Positions 22,539 to 28,049 of a stretch of 28,049 bases of DNA are shown piece by piece. The position numbers were made by a program, and so were the translations under genes. The notes under the pieces were generated by a model, which made no database searches, was not told where the DNA came from, and saw only the letters and a list, made by a program, of their open reading frames with translations. The stretch is from positions 1 to 28,049 of the forward strand of contig DATCJN010000050.1 in assembly GCA_036562755.1 (NCBI GenBank). The letters are read 5' to 3'. Source of the stretch: DUVY01 sp036562755 (lineage in GTDB: Bacteria > Bacillota > Clostridia > Christensenellales > DUVY01). Positions within the stretch are counted from its first letter, which is position 1. The number at the start of each line of letters is the position of its first letter.

Positions 22539-23423
22539 ATGAAAATAATCGAATGCGTGCCTAATTTTAGCGCATCGGACGAAAAAACGGTAAAAGCTAT
22601 AGCCCATTGTTTTGAGAAACATAAGGTATTAATAGGCTATGAGAGCGATACAGACCACAACCGCGCAGTCATAACCGCAGCAGGAAAGCCCGGAGCGGTC
22701 GTAAAGGCGCTCGTGGAGGCTGTAGGCGTGGCCGTCAAAAACATAGACCTAAACAAGCATACAGGCGCACACCCTCGAATGGGCGCTGTGGACGTAATAC
22801 CTTTTGTGCCTATAAAAAATATTTCAAAAGAAGAAGCGGTATCGATTTCCAGGGCGGCGGCAAAAAAGATAAGCAAAAAATACAAAATTCCTATCTTTTT
22901 ATACGCGCATTCGGCCACCCGTCCAAATAGGGTGCAGCTGTCGGAAATAAGGCGCGGCGGCTTCGAGGGCATGGCTGAAAAGATGAAATTGCCCGAATGG
23001 AAGCCTGATTTTGGCCCCGACGCTCCGCATAAAACCGCCGGGGTAGCCGCGTGCGGCGCAAGAGACTTTTTGGTGGCGTTTAATATCAACCTTGATACCA
23101 ATGATTTATCCATCGCCAAGATTATCGCTTCTAAGATTAGAGAGGCTAACGAGGGTATAAAGGGCGTAAAAGCGTTAGGGCTTGAGTTAAAGAGCCAAAA
23201 CATAGTCCAGGTGTCTATGAATATTACAGATGTTAACTCGACATCGTTTTATGAGATATATAATACTGTTAAAACTTTGGCAGGCAGCTTTGGCGTAGAA
23301 ATTAAAAACAGCGAATTAGTCGGATATGCGCCTATGCGCATATTAGCATCTACCGTTAAGGACGCCATAAAATTGAATTTTGACAGCCATAAGGTTTTGG
23401 AATTTGAGCTTTGGAACAAATAA
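22539..23423 (+). CDS. ftcD: Glutamate formiminotransferase
   Basis: This enzyme moves the formimino group from formiminoglutamate, a histidine breakdown product, to tetrahydrofolate. The 294 residues match the formiminotransferase domain alone, without the cyclodeaminase part found in the fused mammalian protein: MKIIECVPNFS at the start, HTGAHPRMGAVDVIPFVP near 75-92, and GVKALGLELKS. I start it at 22539, since AAGGA lies six bases upstream; an ATG at 22533 overlaps the previous stop. No other histidine-degradation gene is in the window. A related folate enzyme is possible but less likely. Confidence 0.87.
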   Translation: MKIIECVPNFSASDEKTVKAIAHCFEKHKVLIGYESDTDHNRAVITAAGKPGAVVKALVEAVGVAVKNIDLNKHTGAHPRMGAVDVIPFVPIKNISKEEAVSISRAAAKKISKKYKIPIFLYAHSATRPNRVQLSEIRRGGFEGMAEKMKLPEWKPDFGPDAPHKTAGVAACGARDFLVAFNINLDTNDLSIAKIIASKIREANEGIKGVKALGLELKSQNIVQVSMNITDVNSTSFYEIYNTVKTLAGSFGVEIKNSELVGYAPMRILASTVKDAIKLNFDSHKVLEFELWNK

Positions 23424-23434
23424 TTTTTTCAAAT

Positions 23435-23461
23435 TATTATAATTGTTTTGCAATTATAATA
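23435..23461. repeat. AT-rich hairpin after ftcD
   Basis: An 11-base-pair stem (23435-23445 with 23451-23461) around TTTTG. It is not followed by a T-run on the plus strand. Its right arm overlaps the -35 and spacer of the next promoter, so it may be a binding site as well as, or instead of, a weak terminator. Confidence 0.5.
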
Positions 23462-23475
23462 TAGTATTGTATAAT
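23448..23475 (+). promoter_or_regulatory. Promoter of the 105-residue membrane protein
   Basis: TTGCAA (23448-23453), a 16-base spacer and a perfect TATAAT (23470-23475). It starts a leader of about 33 bases that contains a strong ribosome binding site. Confidence 0.65.
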
Positions 23476-23488
23476 ACTTATAAGTATT
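23473..23488. promoter_or_regulatory. Perfect 16-base palindrome on the -10 and start site
   Basis: AATACTTATAAGTATT reads the same on both strands. It overlaps the end of the -10 box and the expected transcription start, the classic place of a repressor operator. No regulator gene stands next to it. Confidence 0.55.
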
Positions 23489-23514
23489 TTATATGATAAG
23501 GAGGAAAATATTGA

Positions 23515-23832
23515 ATGGCATTAGGTAAATCCGTTCAAAAGGCGCTAGATATAATCAGCAAAATCTTGGCGTTGGTAGTTATTTTGGTGTTGGCTTTGTC
23601 GTATATTAACGCGCAATTCCCGTTCTTAGACAAAGTTCCTATTGTGCTCACAATATTCAGCTACATCCAGACTTACGCTGTAATAGGCGTTGTCGCTATA
23701 GTGGGCTTAGAAGCGGTAGTAGATAAGGGTTTAATTCTTACAATTATCTATTTAGCGCTCGTGGCAGTAGTAGTAATTTTCTCTTTCTTGCCCGGCGTTC
23801 AGGAACAATTGCTATCGCTGATTAAAAAGTAA
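23515..23832 (+). CDS. Small membrane protein of unknown function
   Basis: I do not recognise this 105-residue protein. After a short amphipathic N-terminus (MALGKSVQKALDIISK) it has three hydrophobic segments, about 17-34, 42-63 and 66-93, with few charges between them, and ends in a short LLSLIKK tail. There is no cysteine and no signal cleavage site. The ribosome binding site AAGGAGG is excellent, the promoter is strong and the terminator is clear, so it is a real, well-expressed, single-gene transcript. Membrane location is safe; the role is unknown. Confidence 0.8.
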   Translation: MALGKSVQKALDIISKILALVVILVLALSYINAQFPFLDKVPIVLTIFSYIQTYAVIGVVAIVGLEAVVDKGLILTIIYLALVAVVVIFSFLPGVQEQLLSLIKK

Positions 23833-23852
23833 TTTGATAGATATAATACCCC

Positions 23853-23886
23853 AAAAAACAGGCTTTGCAAAAAGCCTGTTTTTTTA
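23853..23886 (+). terminator. Terminator of the small membrane protein gene
   Basis: AAAAAACAGGCTTT (23853-23866) pairs with AAAGCCTGTTTTTT (23871-23884) across GCAA, running into further T. A strong factor-independent terminator 20 bases after the stop codon. Confidence 0.92.
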
Positions 23887-23901
23887 ATAGTATTATTTGA
23901 C

Positions 23902-23959
23902 GAGAGCATTAAAGGGATATTTAACAATTGCGCATATGCGCATGTAACGGCATGCTCTA
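23902..23959. other. Nested inverted repeats in an intergenic stretch
   Basis: AGAGCAT (23904-23910) pairs with ATGCTCT (23952-23958). Inside it lies a perfect 14-base palindrome, TGCGCATATGCGCA (23929-23942). The G/C-rich palindrome is out of keeping with the AT-rich surroundings. No gene is seen in this 205-base gap. It may be a protein-binding site or part of a small RNA. Confidence 0.45.
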
Positions 23960-23977
23960 TCCTGTAACATTAATTGT

Positions 23978-24006
23978 TTGTAAATTAGAGTAATGAGTGA
24001 TATAAT
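23978..24006 (+). promoter_or_regulatory. Promoter of the membrane-ACT-PFL genes
   Basis: TTGTAA (23978-23983), a 17-base spacer and TATAAT (24001-24006), with a TGA extension just before the -10. The start codon of the first gene is 32 bases downstream. Confidence 0.7.
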
Positions 24007-24037
24007 ATTTTCAACATTTTGGTAATAGAGGAAAACT

Positions 24038-24559
24038 GTGGAGCCTGTTTATTTATATAGTCAAGACGAATTTTCAAAAGTTAAGCGCTTGCGCAAAAAA
24101 TATATCTGGGCGATGGCAATAAGCTTTGTATTAATTGTTATCGTCAACATCTTGATCGTAGTCTTTAGGCACAGCATCGGCAGGCCTTTGGCAATAGCGC
24201 TTAATATGAGCATTACGGCTGTTTATTTTTGCGCTTTGTGGTTTTTCTTTTCAATAAAATTCCGTTTGACTCACAAATATTATAAAACCTTAAAGAATAT
24301 ATTTACAGGCATAGTAGAAGAAAACACGGGCAAATTTTTGCATTTTGACGACACGATTACCGATAAAGACGGCGTGGAATATTATTTGATGATTTTGGAA
24401 GAAAAGGTCATAAAACGCCCCGATATGCCACATAGGCGCGTATTGATAAGAAAAGATCTGCCTTATCCGCCTTTTTCGGAGGGCGATATAATCAAATACC
24501 ATACCCATGCTAGTATTTTATTGGACTATAAAATCCTAAAAAAAGCCGAGGAAAATTAA
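24038..24559 (+). CDS. Two-segment membrane protein, function unknown
   Basis: I do not recognise a named family in these 173 residues. The start is GTG at 24038, six bases after AGAGG. A basic N-terminus precedes two membrane segments (about 22-43 and 51-73), and about 100 soluble residues follow, with a strand-rich middle (GIVEENTGKFLHFDDTITDKDG) and the ending GDIIKYHTHASILLDYKIL. With both ends charged and the short N-terminus basic, both termini are probably cytoplasmic. Its stop overlaps the start of the ACT gene (TAATG), so a link with that regulator is likely. Confidence 0.8.
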   Translation: MEPVYLYSQDEFSKVKRLRKKYIWAMAISFVLIVIVNILIVVFRHSIGRPLAIALNMSITAVYFCALWFFFSIKFRLTHKYYKTLKNIFTGIVEENTGKFLHFDDTITDKDGVEYYLMILEEKVIKRPDMPHRRVLIRKDLPYPPFSEGDIIKYHTHASILLDYKILKKAEEN

Positions 24560-24828
24560 TGCGAGCAGTAGTAACAGTAGTAGGAAAAGACAAGATGGGC
24601 ATTATAGCCCGCGTTAGCGCGTATCTAAAAGACATCAAAGCAAATATCGAGGACATCAGCCAGACGATTTTGCAAGATTATTTTGTTATGATAATGTTGG
24701 TCGATTTGTCCAAATGCGACAAAAAGATAGCGGCTATCCAAAAAGACTTTGATATAATCAGCGCCGAAATAGGAGTAAGCGCGCGTATTCAGCACGAAGA
24801 CATTTTTAACACAATGCACAAGATTTAG
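24559..24828 (+). CDS. ACT-domain protein (UPF0237 type)
   Basis: The 89 residues are a single ACT domain, a small ligand-binding fold that often senses amino acids. The start MRAVVTVVGKDKMGIIARVSAYL and the ANIEDISQTILQDYFVMIMLVD stretch are standard for this group. These proteins are often found next to a PFL/DUF711 gene, as here. The start overlaps the previous stop by one base. The ligand cannot be told. Confidence 0.9.
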   Translation: MRAVVTVVGKDKMGIIARVSAYLKDIKANIEDISQTILQDYFVMIMLVDLSKCDKKIAAIQKDFDIISAEIGVSARIQHEDIFNTMHKI

Positions 24829-24836
24829 AGAGAGCT

Positions 24837-26189
24837 ATGATAAATAAAAAAGAAATATTGGAAACAATACAAATGATAGAAAGTCAACACTTGGACGTAA
24901 GAGCCATTACCATGGCTATATCCTTGTTTGACTGTATTGACTCTAGCCCAAAACTGACCGCCGAAAAGGTGTATGAAAAAATTTGCAGATTGGCAAAAAA
25001 TCTCGTCCAGGTGGGCAACGACATAGCGAGCGATTACGGCGTTCCTATTGTCAACAAGAGAATATCGGTTACGCCCATAAGCCTAATAGGCGCAAACAAC
25101 CTGGGCTATTTGGAAATAGCCAAGGCTTTGGACAAAGCCGCTTGCGATACCGGCGTGGATTTTTTGGGCGGTTACAGCGCGCTTGTCCACAAGGGCATGA
25201 CTTCTTGGGAGAACTACTTTCTGGAAACTATCCCCGAAGCGCTGGCGACTACCTCTAAGGTCTGCAGCTCGGTCAACGTAGCAAGCACCAAGTCGGGCAT
25301 TAATATGGATGCCGTAGCCAAAATGGGTAAGATTATAAAACATACAGCAAGACTTACCGCCGCCCAGGACAGCATTGGATGCGCCAAGCTCGTGGTGTTT
25401 GCCAATTCGGTGGAAGACAATCCCTTTATGGCGGGCGCTTACAACGGCGTAGGCGAGGGCGACGCTGTAATTAACGTCGGCGTCAGCGGTCCCGGCGTAG
25501 TTAAGGCGGCTTTGGAAAAGGTAAGAGGAAAAGATTTGACCGAGGTAGCCGAAACAATTAAGAAAACCGCATTTAAGATTACCAGGGTAGGTCAATTGGT
25601 GGCTAGAGAAGCCGCAAAAAGACTAAACGCTCAATTCGGAATTATAGACCTGTCTCTTGCTCCCACTCCCAAAGTGGGCGACAGCATAGCCGATATTTTG
25701 GAAGAAATGGGACTAGAAAGGGTAGGCGCGCACGGCACCACCGCGTGTCTTGCCATTTTAAACGATGCTGTAAAAAAAGGCGGCATTATGGCAAGCAGCC
25801 ATACGGGCGGTCTCAGCGGCGCGTTTATACCCGTAAGCGAGGACGCGGGAATGGTCAGAGCCGTGGATGAAGGCGCGCTCAATATCCAAAAACTAGAGGC
25901 TATGACCAGCGTTTGCAGCGTAGGACTAGACATGATAGCTATTCCCGGAGACACGGACGAGAAAATAATTTCTGCCATTATCGCGGACGAATGCGCGATA
26001 GGCGTTATAAATAACAAAACTACTGCGGTCAGAATCATACCCGTAGAGGGCAAGACCGTAGGGCAAAGGGCGGAATTTGGCGGATTGCTTGGCAGCGCGC
26101 CCATACTGGATGTCAACAGGTTTAGACCCGACGCCTTTATAGACCGCGGAGGAAGAGCGCCCGCGCCCGTTCATTCTAACAAAAACTAA
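24837..26189 (+). CDS. PFL-family protein (DUF711 / UPF0210)
   Basis: The 450-residue protein belongs to the DUF711 group, related in fold to pyruvate formate-lyase. Marks are the N-terminal ETIQMIESQHLDVRAITMAISL, the central GVSGPGVV and SLAPTPKVGDSIADILEEMG, and the Gly-rich C-terminal part. Its activity is unproven. It begins eight bases after the ACT gene with AGAGAG upstream, and the pair is conserved in many anaerobes and streptococci, so the ACT protein may control it or sense its product. Confidence 0.9.
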   Translation: MINKKEILETIQMIESQHLDVRAITMAISLFDCIDSSPKLTAEKVYEKICRLAKNLVQVGNDIASDYGVPIVNKRISVTPISLIGANNLGYLEIAKALDKAACDTGVDFLGGYSALVHKGMTSWENYFLETIPEALATTSKVCSSVNVASTKSGINMDAVAKMGKIIKHTARLTAAQDSIGCAKLVVFANSVEDNPFMAGAYNGVGEGDAVINVGVSGPGVVKAALEKVRGKDLTEVAETIKKTAFKITRVGQLVAREAAKRLNAQFGIIDLSLAPTPKVGDSIADILEEMGLERVGAHGTTACLAILNDAVKKGGIMASSHTGGLSGAFIPVSEDAGMVRAVDEGALNIQKLEAMTSVCSVGLDMIAIPGDTDEKIISAIIADECAIGVINNKTTAVRIIPVEGKTVGQRAEFGGLLGSAPILDVNRFRPDAFIDRGGRAPAPVHSNKN

Positions 26190-26200
26190 AAGAGGAATGT

Positions 26201-27982
26201 ATGGAAGTTTTGACCAGAGACAAGATAGACGCAAAATATAAATGGAAGCTGGAGGATATTTATCCCAGCGACGAGCTTTGGGAAAAGGATTTTGCCGAGC
26301 TTCAAAAACAGCTACCTAAATTTTCTCAATATATGGGCAAGTTAAAAGACGCTAAAACCATCTTGGAGCTGCTAAGACTCTCCGATGATTTTAGCGCCAA
26401 GTTAGAAAGGCTGTATGTCTATGCTTTTTGCCGAAAAGACGAAAATACTACTGTCGATAAATACGTCTTGATGTATAACAAAATTTCGATGTTTGCGAAC
26501 GAGGCGTCCACGCAAACCAGCTTTATCAATCCCGAACTCTCCGAACTTCCCCAAGAAAAGCTGGAGGAACTGTCGGCAAATCCCGATTTTAAAGATTACG
26601 ACTATATGCTTAAGCTTTTGATTAAACAAAAGCCGCATATATTGTCCAAGGACGAAGAAAAGCTTTTGTCCATGGCGGGCGATTTTTCGGGCGATTTTAG
26701 GGATATTTTTGTGATGATAGACAACGCGGACTTTAAACCTCCAGAAATTGAGGTCGAAGGCAAGCCCGTCAAGGTTACCCATGGCAGTTACAGCCTGTTA
26801 ATGCAAAACAAAAACAAAGAAGTAAGGGAAAAGGCTTACAAGGCTTTTTATGCCGAATATAAAAAATTAATAAACACCCTGGGCGCCAACTATTACGCCA
26901 ACGTAAAAAAGAATATCTTCTACGCCAAGGCCAGAAAATATAATTCCTATTTAGAAAAGGCCGTTGCGGCGGAAGACGTGCCCATTGAAGTTTATAACGC
27001 TTTAATTAAGGCGGTAAACGATAACCTGGATGCGCTTCATAGGTATATAAGGCTTAGAAAAAGGGTTCTAAATTACGCCGAATATAATATGTATGATATG
27101 TATGTGCCCTTGGTGGAAGACGCGGATTTGAAATTGGAATACGACCAAGCGGCAGAGCTGGTTAAAAAAGGGCTGGAGCCTTTGGGCGAGGAATACCAGG
27201 AGTTATTAAACATCGCTTTCTCACAAGGCTGGATAGACGTTTTTGAGACGCCCAACAAAAGAAGCGGCGCTTACAGCATAGACGCCGTTAATGTTCACCC
27301 TTATGTTTTGCTAAACTACCACAAGACCACTCACGACGTATTTACTATCGCCCACGAACTAGGGCACGCGATGCACAGCTACTACAGCTCAAAATATCAA
27401 CCCTTGTCCAAAGCCAGATATGAGATTTTCGTAGCCGAAGTTGCATCCACCGTCAACGAAATGCTTTTGCTTGACTATTTGTTAAAGACCACAAAAGACG
27501 AATCGGTTAAGAAATATTTATTGTCTTACAGGCTTGACGCTATCAGAACCACGTTATTCCGTCAGACGCAATTTGCAGAATTTGAGAAAAAGGCGCATGA
27601 CCTGGTGCAAGAAGGGCAGCCTTTAACGCCCGCTTTGTTAAATTCGGTTTACGCGGACATAAACAAACGCTATTACGGCGACGCCGTAACTTACGACGAC
27701 GAGATTTCGATAGAATGGGCAAGAATACCTCATTTTTATCGATCGTTTTATGTATATAAATACGCGACGGGCATAACTTCGGCCATAGACATTTCACAAA
27801 GAATAATAGACGGAGAAAAGGGTATTTTGGATAAATATATGAACTTTTTAAAGGCGGGGGGTTCTAAATCGCCGTACGAAATCATGAAGGACTTGGATGT
27901 CGACTTGGCGACCCCTCAACCTTATAATAAAGCGATGGCTGTATTCAAAAATACGGTTGAGGAATTGGAAAGGTTATTATGA
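26201..27982 (+). CDS. pepF: Oligoendopeptidase F, M3 family
   Basis: A cytoplasmic zinc peptidase that breaks down short peptides. The 593 residues have the active-site HEXXH at 385-389 (TIAHELGHAMHSYY), with the third ligand E413 at the usual distance. The N-terminal helical half (DAKYKWKLEDIYPSDELWEKD) and the C-terminal EWARIPHFYRSFYVYKYATG are typical of PepF. It starts 11 bases after the PFL gene with AAGAGG upstream, and overlaps the next gene by four bases (ATGA). Confidence 0.96.
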   Translation: MEVLTRDKIDAKYKWKLEDIYPSDELWEKDFAELQKQLPKFSQYMGKLKDAKTILELLRLSDDFSAKLERLYVYAFCRKDENTTVDKYVLMYNKISMFANEASTQTSFINPELSELPQEKLEELSANPDFKDYDYMLKLLIKQKPHILSKDEEKLLSMAGDFSGDFRDIFVMIDNADFKPPEIEVEGKPVKVTHGSYSLLMQNKNKEVREKAYKAFYAEYKKLINTLGANYYANVKKNIFYAKARKYNSYLEKAVAAEDVPIEVYNALIKAVNDNLDALHRYIRLRKRVLNYAEYNMYDMYVPLVEDADLKLEYDQAAELVKKGLEPLGEEYQELLNIAFSQGWIDVFETPNKRSGAYSIDAVNVHPYVLLNYHKTTHDVFTIAHELGHAMHSYYSSKYQPLSKARYEIFVAEVASTVNEMLLLDYLLKTTKDESVKKYLLSYRLDAIRTTLFRQTQFAEFEKKAHDLVQEGQPLTPALLNSVYADINKRYYGDAVTYDDEISIEWARIPHFYRSFYVYKYATGITSAIDISQRIIDGEKGILDKYMNFLKAGGSKSPYEIMKDLDVDLATPQPYNKAMAVFKNTVEELERLL

Positions 27983-28049
27983 AAAAAGTATTATCCGTTC
28001 TGTTAATTATCGTTCTTTCTCTTAGTCTTTTTGGTTGCGCCGAAATTGA
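27979..28049 (+). CDS. Lipoprotein, N-terminal fragment (cut by the window edge)
   Basis: Only 23 codons are visible. They encode a lipoprotein signal peptide: MKKVLSVLLIIVLSLSLFGC, with the lipobox LFGC placing the lipidated cysteine at residue 20. The ATG overlaps the pepF stop (ATGA), and no in-frame stop occurs before the edge. The mature protein and its function are outside the window. Confidence 0.75.
   Translation, partial: MKKVLSVLLIIVLSLSLFGCAEI

Noticed and set aside
25083..25595. Long leftward frame inside the PFL gene (and similar ones in ftcD and rpl genes)
   Set aside because: Lies wholly within a well-recognised gene, with no recognisable domain or ribosome binding site.

Overview
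The window looks like the chromosome of a Gram-positive, AT-leaning Bacillota bacterium, most likely a Clostridia-type anaerobe. The evidence is a ribosomal spc/alpha supercluster in the Firmicutes order, a zinc-type S14, a zinc-lid adenylate kinase, a KOW protein between map and infA, an EcfA-EcfA-EcfT module followed by truA and rplM-rpsI, strong AAGGAGG-type ribosome binding sites, and BclA-like collagen proteins. The standard code is used, with ATG, GTG and TTG starts. The species cannot be named from the sequence alone.

Region 1 (11-10192, + strand) is one long ribosomal operon: rplE, rpsZ, rpsH, rplF, rplR, rpsE, rpmD, rplO, secY, adk, map, a KOW protein, infA, rpmJ, rpsM, rpsK, rpsD, rpoA, rplQ. 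Many junctions overlap by 1-4 bases. Three things stand out: L5 has an extra N-terminal domain of about 190 residues, L17 has a large charged insertion, and a strong hairpin sits in the only sizeable gap, between rpmJ and rpsM. A convergent terminator pair closes the operon.

Region 2 (10276-14112, - strand) holds three tandem collagen-like genes, each with its own promoter-like box and terminator, then a YitT-family membrane protein gene. The collagen proteins share a Cys-rich N-terminus, a Gly-Pro-Thr collagen stalk and a C-terminal head, and they lack signal peptides, as spore-surface (exosporium) proteins do. This block separates rplQ from the ECF module.

Region 3 (14333-19411) is ecfA1-ecfA2-ecfT-truA (+), mntP (-), then rplM-rpsI (+) behind a consensus promoter and an L13-leader-like structure. 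The 305-base gap between the mntP and rplM reading frames holds two promoters, inverted repeats and the leader.

Region 4 (19518-28049) is accessory and metabolic: a GH43-type glycosidase, a DUF975 membrane protein (-), an EFR1-type flavodoxin/ferredoxin coupled to a formiminotransferase, an orphan 105-residue membrane protein with a perfect palindrome at its promoter, then a run of membrane protein, ACT-domain protein, PFL/DUF711 protein and oligoendopeptidase F, ending in a lipoprotein gene cut by the window edge.

I see no tRNA, rRNA, CRISPR array, insertion sequence or phage gene.
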